A DNA stretch of 64,000 bases from Acephala macrosclerotiorum (taxonomy: Eukaryota > Ascomycota > Leotiomycetes > Helotiales > Mollisiaceae), in assembly GCA_014904845.1 (NCBI GenBank), contig MU119228.1, positions 124,001 to 188,000 of the forward strand, read 5' to 3'. Below the pieces are notes generated by a model that saw only the letters and a list, made by a program, of their open reading frames with translations, was not told the origin of the DNA and searched no databases. The position numbers were made by a program, and so were the translations under genes. Shown here piece after piece: positions 22,930-33,944 of this stretch (its first letter is position 1; the number at the start of each line of letters is the position of its first letter).

Positions 22930-23483
22930 ATGAGCTCAAGCGAAGCAGTTTCTTCAAGTGGCACCCCAGTCAGTGGCCTCCAATGGGTTAACTTCCCCGG
23001 CTATGACGAAGCAGGCAAATACAAGATCTCAGCCGCCGTTGTTGTGCCTCCCGGAAGACGTCTAGTTGCAACATCCGGTCACGTAGGCCGAGACAGTGCT
23101 GGCAATCATCCCGATGACTTAGAAGCCGAGTTCGTCATGGCTTTCGATGTAGGTTCCCCATCCCCACCCCGCCTCCCCTCTCTTCCACCTCAACTCCCAT
23201 CATAAATTCTCGAGGGATTCAAAGTTCACAACCAACACAGAAAGTCGAGAAATCCCTCCACGCAGTAGACCCAACCCTCTCTCCTGAACAACTCTGGGGC
23301 AGCGTCTACCAACTCACCACCTATCACGCGGGTGGAATCAAGGATCCGTATGTGTTTAAGACGCTGTTGGCTGTTGGAGCGAGGTATTTCAGGGAGCATC
23401 GGCCTGCTTGGACGGCGGTTGAGGTTAAGGAGTTGAATATGGGAGTTAGGTTTGAGATTGCTGTTAATGCTGCGCTGCCTTGA
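22930..23483 (+). CDS. RidA/YjgF/YER057c-family protein
   Basis: Exons 22930-23148 and 23241-23483; 153 aa, the usual family size. The fold is recognisable from WVNFPGYDEAGKYKISAAVVVPPGRRLVATSGHVG, the segment AEFVMAFDKVEKSL HAV that lines the trimer pocket, and the C-terminal VEVKELNMGVRFEIAV. Canonical RidA members hydrolyse reactive enamines/imines using a conserved Arg near the C-terminus; here the expected position reads LNMGVRFEI rather than the classical ARxxLP, so this may be one of the divergent fungal members with no proven deaminase role. Start chosen at the ATG just before SSSEAVSS. Confidence 0.75.
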
Positions 23484-24671
23484 TGGGGTTGGTGGGAAGG
23501 GGGCTTGGGGTGGGCGAGGGAGGTGTGGGAACTGTGGGAGTTGAGTGTGTTGAGTATGTTGATTGGGTGGATGTTGGAGATGGTACTTGAATCTGAGTGG
23601 TTTTTCGGAACGGACATTTCAGCTCTCTATTTCCACAATCTGGTTCTCGTCCTCCTTTTGTCCTCTTTATCCGCCTCCATCCTGAGTTCGGTTGACAATC
23701 AGTGGCTTAGCTGGAAACACTCTGAGCGGACAATAGCGAGTTCAAATGCTTTTGACGGAAAACTATATTGACAGTCATATTTCTACTATGAATTAGACTC
23801 CAAAGTTTCTACGACTAAATCCTTGTCTGGTTTCACCTGCCTTGGCTGGCAGTCCTCTCTGCATACACCAACGAAATAGAACACTCTCAGGCAATTGAAC
23901 CAGCCGTTGTCAACCTTCAAACCACTATCGGACGAGCTGCCCAAAACCAAGAATCCGCGCATTGCTTGCAACCTTTGTCTCTCTTTCGCACAAGTTTCGG
24001 CCGTCGTGTCGGTTAGAGAAATAGAAAGACGAATAAAGGCCCTAGAATCTAAGACAATCTTTGTCACAGCTTTGAATAGTTGCGTAATGGTTGTTGATGC
24101 AATGTCTTGGCACTTGCCAGAAGTTTTATAGGGAGTCCTTCTGCTGTTGTCACGTGATGCTTCTGCCAGGTCACTCTCACCAAGGTGGCCTAGGTTTTTT
24201 TTCTTTGCGTATAGATGTTTCAGTATTGTTCAAAATGAAGTTCTTCGTTTTTTACTGCTCCATTCTGAACCTGGAACAGGCTCGGAATCTTCGATTAAGT
24301 CGAAGCTGCATCCAAACACAATATCGAGGTCAAAGTCGATAGATGACTTGAAAGTCCTATCACCAACTCGTCAATATGAAAACGAAAAGTTACAATATGA
24401 GCCGAACATCCGGACTCAGGATAAGACTTTCAATTTCTAGTTGCAAATTACAGACATTGAGAGTGATTCGCCTGTCAAGCAAGTATTGACGGAACCCTGA
24501 AGCGGGACTCTGGCTTCGGATTTTGGTAACCAATGTTTGTGTTGATACATCATGACTCAACATGCATTTCCTCCGATCTCTTACTTGAGAAGTTGAACGT
24601 CTGCAAAATTGAGTTTCTCGCGGATCCCCTCCAGCCTCGTCAGCACCTTGAAACCATAGTCCGAAGTCAAC
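23484..24671. other. intergenic, no gene seen
   Basis: Just after the RidA stop, 23484-23590 is strongly G-rich on the plus strand with TGGG/GTTG runs. The rest has only short frames without family features. Confidence 0.4.
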
Positions 24672-25294
24672 ATGATTTTCTCCAGATTCAGAGACAAGCT
24701 AGGAAACCCTCGAAGTCTCGGAGACCTCAAAGGGACGGATATCAACAAGACGGATTTAGAAAATAAGGATAACACTTCACAAACACTAGAAATCACTTAA
24801 GAAATAAAACTAGAAGGTATCGAGAAATACCCAATTAATGCGAATGGACGAACATTCGGTTTAATTATTCTCACCCTTGACACCATCGCGACCCTTTTCC
24901 TCCTCCTTGCCTTATTTGTAGTAACCTTATACCTTACCCTTGGTCGCAGGGCACACGCCCCGACGACGAACGAGCAACTGAGCATAGACGCGAACTGATC
25001 AATTTTCTCGATACCGTGACGGCTTTCTACTTGGCGTGGGGTTTAGGAGTTTTGATCGATGTTGTGTTTCGTGTTTGGGAGAGATGCGTTTATCCTGGTC
25101 CACGGCTAGAAGATCAGGATGAGGATGCTTGGCTGAAGAGGTATAGTAGGATGGTGGCTGCTAGGGAATGGGTGGTTGGGCCAGGGAGAGTTGCTTCGAC
25201 GGGATTGTTTATTGGGTTGATTTGGGGGAAGGTGGAGTGGTGGTCGCGGAGCGTAGTGAAGGATTGGAATGATCACCATCCTAAAGATGAATGA
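24672..25294 (+). pseudogene. small membrane protein, unknown, two lesions
   Basis: From the ATG at 24672 a frame reads MIFSRFRDKLGNPRSLGDLK... to a TAA at 24798-24800, continues in the same frame through a membrane helix (IILTLDTIATLFLLLALFVV) to about 24955, then shifts frame and continues as HRRELINFLDTVTAFYLAWGLGVLID, VWERCVYPGP, a second helix-like end and stop at 25294. The total is two bases over a whole frame, consistent with a 2-nt gain at the ACAC run near 24950. The TAA fits CAA to TAA. I do not recognise the protein. Confidence 0.45.
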
Positions 25295-25534
25295 ATCAAT
25301 ATTTGGAATTAGCCTATACCACATGCTTACGGACATTGGGCAAGTGGCGTGTAAATTGGGGCCAGAACGCGTACATTGAGCAATAGCAATGTGAGACGAA
25401 TACCTTCGAAGAGGTTGAAATGAAGTAGTTGTAATGTCTTCTTCCCAGCCAGTTCTTGATGCTCTACCACATGCCCTCTATTTAGGCTTTCAACAAAATC
25501 CCCAATTATCCCCTCCTCCTCTCCTCCTCGATGC

Positions 25535-26419
25535 TCAATTCAGCACCTTGATCTGTTGGCTCGTCTTCCCCCTCTTTGGACCCGCTACCATGACCAAATC
25601 ACCATCTCTCAGTCCCGATATATACTTCCCAATCACATCATACGGTTCCCTCTTAACCTCAATCCTCAAATCCCCCGACTGATCCTCCTTCCTCGTTGGC
25701 AACGCAGCATAAAACTTCTTGTCCCCCTTTGGATTCTCAACTTCCACCCCCCACGGTCCCCTCTTCGACACACGTTCATAAGGATCCCCAGGACCTCCAG
25801 CAGCCATAGTCGGAGGACCTCCAGGATTCCGTCTAATCCACTGCACAGGTCTCAGCGTAAGAATAAACTCCTTTGACTCCTCTCCTTCCGACAAAGATCG
25901 CACTTCTTCCTTGCCCACAACGACGAAATTAGTCGAAGTGCTATAGGGCACGAACACAACCCCAGGCTCCTTTTTCATACCGGCCAGGACAGGTGAGGTG
26001 TTTAGTTGGTCTGCAAAGTCAGTTCCTCCTCTTAGTTTGTGGTAGCGGTATCTGAGGTCCTCGGGGAGGATGCGAAAACATAGGATGAAGATATTGAATA
26101 CGCAGTAGCCTATGAAAATTCGCCATAGGGTGTGGAAGATCTTGAATGTGATTCTTAGGGCTCGGAATCGGGGTTTCTTGTCTTGTGGGATTGTGCTGAA
26201 GTAGGTTTTTAAGGGTTGTTGATGGAGGTGGCGGGGGATGGAGAAGCTTCGACGGAATTGTAGCTGTAACGATGTGGCCAGGAGTCCACGATCATGCGTA
26301 GTTCCGAGTTTCTGACGAATTGGCGATGGAAGTCGTGATTGAGATCTGGAATGCCTACAGACCGCGATTGGTTCTCGCACCGTCTGGACATTTCGCAGCA
26401 GCTCACGTATCTTCGACAT
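25535..26419 (-). CDS. predicted mitochondrial single-pass membrane protein, family copy A
   Basis: Single exon, 294 aa. The N-terminal 75 residues are Arg/Ser-rich without acidic residues apart from a few near the start, and end in RRSFSIPRHL, a typical mitochondrial presequence/processing context. One membrane helix follows (IFIGYCVFNIFILCFRI). The rest is a soluble domain with FVVVGKEEV, LTLRPVQWIRR, GDPYERVSKRGPWGVEVENP and SGDLRIEVK, ending DGDLVMVAGPKRGK. The same blocks occur in copies at 37481-38095, 38779-39385 (dead) and 40925-41770. I know no named domain matching it. Mitochondrial location is inferred. Confidence 0.7.
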   Translation of the reverse strand: MSKIRELLRNVQTVREPIAVCRHSRSQSRLPSPIRQKLGTTHDRGLLATSLQLQFRRSFSIPRHLHQQPLKTYFSTIPQDKKPRFRALRITFKIFHTLWRIFIGYCVFNIFILCFRILPEDLRYRYHKLRGGTDFADQLNTSPVLAGMKKEPGVVFVPYSTSTNFVVVGKEEVRSLSEGEESKEFILTLRPVQWIRRNPGGPPTMAAGGPGDPYERVSKRGPWGVEVENPKGDKKFYAALPTRKEDQSGDLRIEVKREPYDVIGKYISGLRDGDLVMVAGPKRGKTSQQIKVLN

Positions 26420-27316
26420 TGTAAGAAGTTGGAGCTGAAAGATTGATGGAGGAAGGTATGCTTAGGCTAGCAATGGGTCGCGACTGAAGTCGAAATTTAC
26501 TACGAGACTTAGCACACTGTATGATTGTCGAAGTTCTCCATGAGCTGATACGTACCTGAATCTGGTGGTTGATTGAGGGACTGTGCTTGAAATACCTCTC
26601 GAGTTCGAGTTCGAGTTTGTTGGTCCTAACACTAATCAATCGAGTTGAATATTCTCCACGAAGTAAAGTTAGCTGATCAGAGTAGAGGAAAGAAGAAAAA
26701 CATAAAACGCGATAAAATGAGGTTGGAAAGAAAAGCTCGCTATCGTGGCTGAACTAACGTGTCGGGATTTCCTCGTGATGGCATATAGCATAACCCATTG
26801 CGGCAGTGGGGCGCACGAATGTGATAGATATATGCAGGAGATCGGGTATCTACTTTCGAATCTCGAAATTACTTGCATACTTGAGACAAATGGTATCTCA
26901 AACACTGAATCTGATTTCCAAGGAAATTTGAGAACACAACACTTACAAGCAACGTTGGCGATGGAGTAGAGCAGATATAAGCAGAAAACAGATCTGGAAC
27001 CTTAAACGTGCGGAATTTGCAGACTGAAAGGAGACCGAAAAACGGACATTGTACTTTAGTTATTGGTAGGCAAGAGGAAGAAATAGGCTTTAGAGACCAA
27101 ACCTGATCGTATCTGCATTCAGCATTCTTAAAACAACAAACATTGAACTCCGCTTGAAGTAGATCTTCGCAAGAACCGAGCTCCGGACATTCACAATTCT
27201 CGAAGTCAAGAATTCAGAAGTCGTCAAAGCCAGCCTCATGCCAGAGAACGCATCATTTCCTCATGTCAGCGTTCTAGCCATTATCATAATTTCCCCTCTA
27301 TCCTCGCAGCATGTAG
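26420..27316. other. intergenic, no gene seen
   Basis: Upstream region of family copy A and downstream region of the dienelactone hydrolase gene. No coding features recognised. Confidence 0.4.
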
Positions 27317-28348
27317 TCAAATCAAATGCTCATCAAACCATTGAACAGCCTGCAAGAAAGCCTTCTCCTTGGCAAACTTCTCTTGCTTCTTGCTCAAGTC
27401 GCAACGGACGCTGAATCCGTGGACAACACCTGAGAACAGGTTTATTTGGTATGGTTGTCCTGTCTTTTGGAGGATTTCCTCGGATTTGTGACGCTTTTCG
27501 GCGGGGAAGATTTGGTCGGTCTCTGCGGCGGAGATGGAGAATGGACCTTGGATGGCGGAGAGCTCGGCTTCTTCGACGAATCTGGAGGAAGTGATTAGTC
27601 TGGCATGATTAAGAACTGGATCTAGACGTTCAAGACTTACGAAGGATGAGCAACATAGCCAACATCAATACCCTTGCCCTTTGCCATGAAGCGGGCAACA
27701 TATTTGGCACCCTGCACAAAGTTAGCAAACACTCGAACAGCACCTCAGAAATTGTAGCATACAAAGCAATATCCAACAGCACCAATCTTCTTGAAGCCCT
27801 GCTCTTGCAGATACTTGATCGATTTCTCAACAATAGGATCAACAGCCTCGTATGTGTGTGGGTTGTTTCCGCCGGTTCCCTTTGTCAACCAATACATCAA
27901 GTCGAAGCCATCTGGTCTGTTGAGGGCGAGGGCATCGCCGTTGAAAAGATCTGGGATGATGGTGTAGTAGCCATTGGCGGCGTATTGGTCGGCCATCAAT
28001 TGGGAGTTTTGCCAGATACCGATGACATCTGGGAGGAAGAGGACTGCAGTGTCCTTGTGGACGGCTTTGCCAGTAGGCTCGGAGACTGTTGAGTGTCAAA
28101 TGAATTCCTGTAGGAAGGTAGGAGAGGTTGCAGATCAGAAAGAAGACTCACCATAGGCTTCAATAGATCCAATCTTGATGGACTTTCCAACCGGCTCGCC
28201 CCTGGCACAACGTTAGCTCTGGCAAATTATCTACACTGAAGGATCCTGGAGCTCAATCGCCCTTCAATCGAGTTCCTGGGATAGTGGGGTCCACTCACTC
28301 ATGCTTGACACCAACAGTGCAGCACTGGGCAGGAGGATTTGATGCCAT
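27317..28348 (-). CDS. dienelactone hydrolase family protein
   Basis: Five exons: 28348-28299, 28201-28152, 28085-27763, 27711-27641 and 27581-27317; 252 aa. Alpha/beta-hydrolase with the dienelactone hydrolase catalytic set: Cys in IGAVGYCFGAKY, Asp in SAAETDQIFPAEKR, His in SGVVHGFSVRCD. The N-terminus MASNPPAQCCTVGVKHEGEP and ADQYAANGYYTIIPDLFNGD are typical of the fungal AIM2-like branch. The family cleaves enol-lactones such as those of the beta-ketoadipate route; many fungal members have other or unknown ester substrates. Cytosolic, no targeting signal. The start is fixed by the conserved CCTVG motif 8 residues in. Confidence 0.88.
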
Positions 28349-28720
28349 TGTGAACTGAAACGTGGTGGGTTTGATGGATTCTCGAGTATGTAAGATAGAG
28401 AGGAGGTCAATTGATGTTCCAAGCAAAGCTTGAAGTACTTAAACTCTTCATAGAGGCACCAGCGGGGTCGTGGCGGGGCAGTTTCATAGCTCCGATTGAG
28501 TGTGTGATTACAAATGTTGATGTAATTCGGCGTGACGACTCGACAATTGCCTACAGCCTCGCGCGAGGCTGACAATTCCGGCCTTTTTTCCGTCTAAGGC
28601 CGCCAATGGGAATTCTTGTAACCGTTCTTGCGGGATCTAACCCGTCTAACCCCTTTCGGATACCAGTACAGGAACAATATTTTGTACCTCGAATCGACGA
28701 CAGGAACATCAACAGCAACA
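28349..28720. other. divergent promoter region of dienelactone hydrolase and uL23m genes
   Basis: 372 bp between two diverging starts. No clear TATA box. Confidence 0.4.
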
Positions 28721-29506
28721 ATGGCGTCGCAGATTCCCACTCGAATAGGACCGAAGTTAGGAAGGAAACAAATATTTCTGTAGGCCATTTCTCCTCCGTT
28801 AATTCCTAATTCCTAGCTCCTCTCTAGGCCGGCTGACAACGTTTGCACTAGACCAAACTTCACCCTCACCCTCCTGCGCACACCGAAGAATCCGCCCACC
28901 TTTGCATCCTTCATCGTACCGCTCAATCTGAACAAGTTAGACCTGCGAGATTATCTATGGAATGCATATGGGGTTGAGGTGCGAGGTGTGAGGAGTTACA
29001 TCCAACAGCAGAAGATTCGACAGGATAAACCTGGGGAAATGAGACCGAAGCCGAGGAAATGGTATAGACCGAGGGCTATTAAGAAGATGATGGTTGAGAT
29101 GGAGAAGCCTTTTGTGTGGCCTGTTGTGCCGGAGAAGTTTGATGAGTGAGTTTCTCTTGAATTTCGACATCGCTCGCGGAAAGATCGCATGATCTCCTAC
29201 CACATCTGGGACATTGGCAGGAATGGTGCAATTGGCTTGGAAAGGTGCTAACGATGGTGATACAGTTGGGACAAAGATACCTACGACGCAGCAAAGAAAG
29301 AAAGAGAGGAGGCAGAAAAGATATTCGCCCATGATTACCGCCAACAACCGGCCAAAGAACGGACAAGTATGGCGGAACAAGCCAAAGCTCTATTATCAGG
29401 GAAGGATCCTTGGAAGCAGCAGGCACCAGAGCGAGATGAGTGGGAAGATGATGGAGAGGCTGTTGAGGTCGAGCAGGATGTTGAAGTGCCACTTAGGGTG
29501 AAGTGA
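28721..29506 (+). CDS. mrp20: mitochondrial large-subunit ribosomal protein uL23m
   Basis: Exons 28721-28779, 28852-29145 and 29266-29506; 197 aa. Reads MASQIPTRIGPKLGRKQIFLPNFTLTLLRTP, ASFIVPLNLNKLDLRDYLWN, AYGVEVRGVRSYIQQ, then RKWYRPRAIKKMMVEMEKPFVWP; this is the uL23 fold with the fungal mitochondrial extensions (yeast Mrp20/YmL41). The C-terminus is an acidic/charged helix (AKKEREEAEKIFAHDY) and an acidic tail. It binds the large-subunit rRNA near the exit tunnel. The symbol is by analogy with yeast. Its 3' end faces that of the METTL4-like gene 91 bp away. Confidence 0.88.
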
Positions 29507-29597
29507 TTACAATGATGTACGAATCTGGGAGAATAGCTGTATATTATGTACAATCACGAAACGAGGTATCAAACAGCACAAAAGGGTGCTGAGTGTA

Positions 29598-30737
29598 TCA
29601 ATTGTCTTCTCTGTCTGCCCAGCATTCGTCCATTTGGAACTTGAGGGCCTCGTTGCCCCAGGCCCACCATCCGGCTGTCATGTTACGTGCGAAGATCTCC
29701 AGAGCCTCGTATCCCTCTTTCTGGATTACCTGATCAAATAGAGGCTTTAAGTTTGGCTTCCGAGAATGCAAGTCTAGTACTCCTATAAGCACTTTTCTTT
29801 TCACTTCCTCGCTGTGTTGCATCCCTTTCTTTCCAACAAGGAGAATCTCATACGGTTTCCTCCAAACCGAGTCCAAAGCACAGGTAGGTTCTCCAGTTGC
29901 TGTAGTCTTCAACCAAATCCACTCTTCGACTAGACCAATTCCCCATTCGTCGAATAATCCTCCTGGCTGTAGAAGCATCTCTCTGAAAGCTTCTTTGTTC
30001 GTTATCCAGACTCCAACCAATCCCTCTTTAGCGAAATGATCTCGTATTGGAATTGATGATAGCAATTCCCGGATATCGAAGCTTGCATATGATATTCCGT
30101 AGGACTTCTTCCTTCGTGCAGAGCGATTGGGCCATGGTGGATCCAAAATGATAAGGTCGAATTGCGGAGCTGAAGCGATGAATGCATCTCTTGTTGTAGC
30201 GATGTCTCCGCACAGAAGTGTTGAATTCGGCGGTAACCTCCCTCTCTTCTCATCCCAATCCGTCTTGAAGGATATAAATTCTCCCCTTGAATTGTGATAC
30301 AAAACTGCTCCACCCGAATCACTTTTCAGACGTACTGGTTCAGCACCGACATTTAGAACTGAATGATTCCTTTTCTCCTCCCGAACACTCTCATATCCTG
30401 AACTTTCTCTCTTCCGTTTCCGACAATCAAGCCGAGTCTCAGCAGGGTCGGACACTACTCGACGCAAACACCATTCTCCCTGATACTCTCCTTTCACCTC
30501 TTCTAGAGCAAATTGTAAGTGCTTCGACAATATTAAATCATCTAATGACAAATGTCCCAATCTTTCTCTTGCCTTGTCAGATTTCGGCTCTACCGATGGG
30601 TACGGACTGCTCAAAGGCTCAGATGAAAGGAGTCTTCTGCACGAAACTAGCACGCTTTGGACCTCTTCTATAGAACGAGGAATGTCGATGATTGAAATAC
30701 TCGCATCTGCGTTCTGATATAAAAGACAAGAAGCCAT
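29598..30737 (-). CDS. MT-A70 family methyltransferase, METTL4-like
   Basis: Single exon, 379 aa from the ATG at 30737 (MASCLLYQNADASIS); an earlier in-frame ATG at 30809 would add 24 residues. The catalytic motif is FDLIILDPPWPNRS (DPPW, adenine-N6 methyltransferase). It is followed by GVWITNKEAF, WGIGLVEEWIWLKTTATGEP and KPYEILLVGKK, and ends LEIFARNMTAGWWAWGNEAL, all typical of the METTL4 branch rather than the METTL3/METTL14 pair. METTL4 proteins methylate adenine at N6 in snRNA or DNA depending on species; the target here is not known. Confidence 0.88.
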   Translation of the reverse strand: MASCLLYQNADASISIIDIPRSIEEVQSVLVSCRRLLSSEPLSSPYPSVEPKSDKARERLGHLSLDDLILSKHLQFALEEVKGEYQGEWCLRRVVSDPAETRLDCRKRKRESSGYESVREEKRNHSVLNVGAEPVRLKSDSGGAVLYHNSRGEFISFKTDWDEKRGRLPPNSTLLCGDIATTRDAFIASAPQFDLIILDPPWPNRSARRKKSYGISYASFDIRELLSSIPIRDHFAKEGLVGVWITNKEAFREMLLQPGGLFDEWGIGLVEEWIWLKTTATGEPTCALDSVWRKPYEILLVGKKGMQHSEEVKRKVLIGVLDLHSRKPNLKPLFDQVIQKEGYEALEIFARNMTAGWWAWGNEALKFQMDECWADREDN

Positions 30738-31204
30738 ATATAAAAAACAATTATGAAACCTAATTACAGTAGACAGAAACTGCGTTACGAAAACGATCTG
30801 ACGTCCCACAATTACACCAAGAAAAGGAACGAACGGGAAAAACTATTAGCTAAATATCGATTTCGGGTGGACAATTCCATCTAGATATAATGCACGGTAT
30901 AGGAAATCAAACAAATCAAACAGTACGTGTCGCGTGCAGTCGACTGCCAAGAATGTGATTAAGCAAAGCCGTGGATAAACGAAACTCCATGTCATCGGGA
31001 AACGACGATTTTTTGAACAAGCCGATGACGCTCCCTCGGCAATCGGATTCGGCGCATTACAAAGAACTCAACCCTTCAACGACGACACCTTCCCCACAAA
31101 GACGTCCTCCACAAAACGAAGTCGCGACCCAAGACGAGATGACTACCAGATGACCCTCAGCGCTTTCCAGGAAAGATAACCAGAAAGCCTGTGGGCGGCT
31201 ACCA
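30738..31204. other. divergent 5' region; in-frame upstream frame ending in TGA
   Basis: Between the METTL4-like start and the carrier start. A 60-codon frame at 30971-31153 (MDKRNSMSSGNDDFLNK...) is in the same frame as the carrier gene and is cut from it by one TGA at 31151-31153. Its composition (Ser/Pro/Thr/Gln) is that of a disordered protein N-terminus. Confidence 0.4.
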
Positions 31205-32418
31205 ATGCCCTCGGTCCTAATCAACAATGTCCCTCCCTCAGCAATTCTCCAGGACAGACCACGAGAGATGGACGCTGAGAGGCGGAAGGACAGGAAAGAG
31301 CCTGCTTTGTGTCCGACAGATGATGAAGCGATAGCACCAAAGTCGAAGAAGCATCACAGACAGAGCGTGGGGTATGTCTGGCGGAGTGGTTTGGCCGGAG
31401 GGTTGGCAGGATCTGCGGTTTGTTGCCCCTCAAGATAAATGCAGAGAAATGTTCGCCAATATGTTCACAGGCCAAAACTCTCGTCGCGCCCCTCGACCGA
31501 GTGAAGATTCTTTTCCAAGCCTCGAATCCGCAGTATATGAAGTACACCGGGAGTTGGTTTGGCGTTGTGACTGCTATGAAAGATATCTACAGCCATGAAG
31601 GACCCCGAGGATTATTCCGAGGGCACTCGGCGACACTTCTACGTATATTCCCATACGCTGGGATCAAGTTTATAGCCTACGAGCAGATACGATCCATCAT
31701 TATCCCTTCTCCGAAGCACGAAACACCTTTTCGAAGGCTCATATCCGGATCTCTTGCTGGCGTAACGAGTGTATTTTTCACCTACCCTCTAGAAGTGATG
31801 CGCGTCCGACTCGCCTTCGAAACGAAACGCGATTCCCGCTCCTCATTGTCAGCAATCTGCAGACGGATATACAACGAGAAACCACCAGCTCCCAAAGCCA
31901 GCCTGAATGCACCGCCGGTGGTGGCCATGGCCGCGGATACTGTGCAAGTTGTTACGCGGAGATTTGGGCTTGCAAATTTCTACAGGGGCTTCAGCGCGAC
32001 GATAATGGGCATGATTCCATATGCTGGAATGTCCTTCCTCACACACGACACTGCGGGTGATATTCTACGGCATCCTGTTCTTGCGCCTTACACCACTCTT
32101 CCCAAGCCAAAAGACTCGCCAAAGAATAAACCACCGCCATTGACAGCACCAGCGGAATTGTTTGCAGGTGGAATTGCTGGACTCATATCCCAGACATCGG
32201 CATATCCGCTCGAAGTCATCAGGAGGCGGATGCAAGTCGGAGGAGCAGTAGGAGATGGGCACAGATTACGAGTTTGGGAAACAGCGAAGTTGATATTGAG
32301 AGAAAGGGGTCCTCAAGGACTTTTCGTGGGCTTAACGATTGGGTATGTGAAAGTTGTTCCGATGGTTGCAGTTAGTTTCTACACATACGAGAGAGGCAAG
32401 ACCTGGTTGGGGATTTAG
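31205..32418 (+). CDS. leu5: mitochondrial carrier (SLC25), Leu5/coenzyme A transporter type
   Basis: Exons 31205-31417 and 31471-32418, intron 53 nt; 386 aa. Three carrier repeats each bear the signature: APLDRVKILFQ, YPLEVMRVRL and YPLEVIRRRMQ, with matching even-helix parts GLFRGHSATLLRIFPYAGIKF, NFYRGFSATIMGMIPYAGMSF and GLFVGLTIGYVKVVPMVAVSF. The RIFPYAGIKF / MIPYAGMSF pattern and the long loop between repeats 2 and 3 fit the Leu5/SLC25A42/Graves disease carrier branch that brings CoA (or a precursor) into the matrix. Located in the inner mitochondrial membrane. The protein may once have started upstream at 30971 (see the region before it). Confidence 0.87.
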
Positions 32419-33091
32419 ATGAGAGAGGCGTGGTACGCTTCAATGAGGTCGCCGTTGGGCTTGATCTTGGGCATGGGCGCGGGCATTGACTTGGTTGCGC
32501 GGGTTATTGCACTGAATATCAAGAGGTAAGATCTTACATACATACATACATTGAATGGAGTTCGGTTTTCTTTCTGATGACCCTGGTTTGTTCTTCTCTC
32601 TTTCCTTTCTTCCGGGATACGGGTTACAGGGACATCCTCCTCAATTAGCAAGGACTTCTTCAATATTATAACTAAGAGTGCAATTCTTAAGGAATCACAC
32701 TCTTGAATCTCCGATGTGGGCACAATGCAAGGTTGCTGACCGCTTCCTAATTCAGCGTTCTGCCGTAGCCGTAGTTCGGCATGTCATGGAGTAGAGCATC
32801 ACAGCATTCGTGCGGCTCGTATTGTTTGATTGGCCTTATCAACATTGCTCGAATCCAACTTCCTTTGCGTATTCTGTTGATGCGGAGTTGGTCGGGACAG
32901 AACGACGTGGGGGAGTGCAGTCACCCGGCAGCAGCTGTGGCAAAGCATCAGCCGCCTCCGAATGCTGAACGAAGTCCCCGACATTACAACCCTGGGCATG
33001 GGAAGAAATAGAACATAGAGATAATTGGATACGAAGAGAATCTGTAAGGAATGTTGCTCGCTTGTCATATATATATACCACGACAATGGCC
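32419..33091. other. intergenic, no gene seen
   Basis: Carrier 3' region. A run of CATA repeats at 32539-32551 and a T/C-rich stretch follow. Nothing else recognised. Confidence 0.35.
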
Positions 33092-33325
33092 TTACTCTTC
33101 CAAATATTCCTGGAAATCGCAGAGGTTTCTGATCAAGGACAGCACCGGCCGCAACCAATGTAGTTTTGTTTCCAGTCCAAGCCCTTGGATCTCATTATAA
33201 TGGTAGACTCGCCGCATCCACTTATCGTACTGAAATGGTCGCCCTGGAGTTCTTGTGCCTTCGAGCTTTTCCTCTCGACTATGCATCCCATTCACCGATT
33301 CTCTAATCTTTTCTTCCATACTCAA
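33092..33325 (-). CDS. small hypothetical protein
   Basis: A 77-codon frame, MSMEEKIRESVNGMHSREEK... to ...LIRNLCDFQEYLEE. It is charged and mixed in composition, with an aromatic middle (PFQYDKWMRRVYHYNEIQ), which looks more like protein than chance. No homologous family recognised and no upstream exon found. It could be a shadow frame or a fragment. Confidence 0.3.
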   Translation of the reverse strand: MSMEEKIRESVNGMHSREEKLEGTRTPGRPFQYDKWMRRVYHYNEIQGLGLETKLHWLRPVLSLIRNLCDFQEYLEE

Positions 33326-33944
33326 CTCTGCTGACGGAGACCCCGCATCGCCAACAGGAGGGGGTTAGGGTAGAGGGAGGTCGAAGCACGATGACTACAG
33401 CACGAAGGCGAGCGAACTCAGTCGACAACGTGCACAGAGCAGAGAGGGCAGAAAGAAAGGTTCTAGATGAATCTGAACCTTGTTCAGCAAGTAACTTGGC
33501 AGCGCAAAGCCTCCGTGGCTTTACTTAGCAGGTCCCCATAGGCCGTTCTACCAGAGGAATCAGGTTTCGGTTTCGGCTCGGTGACCTCCATGGGCACCAA
33601 GCAGCATTTTCCATATATTCCCTAGATGCATTTAGGCATATCCATTCATAGTAGCAAATAGCCCTGAATACCATAGATCAGTATCTAAATAACAAACACA
33701 AAAGATCCACCCACCTTCAACAGGCTCCAACTCCGCAAGTCCGAGAGCCTCAAGCACCCATGACATTGGTATCACCCAAATCCCAAGAGTGATCACAGTA
33801 CAGGAGACTGGATGTTCCTGCGCGAATTCCGTAGCCTAGCCGCTGTGGCGAATGTCTTCTTCATTCCTTTACCTACTTGGGCCTTTCAAAGCTTTCTCTA
33901 CCCGTCCTAGGACGGCCTAGGTGCCACGCTCGAACGCACCGATG
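33326..33944. other. intergenic, no gene seen
   Basis: No coding features recognised. Confidence 0.35.
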
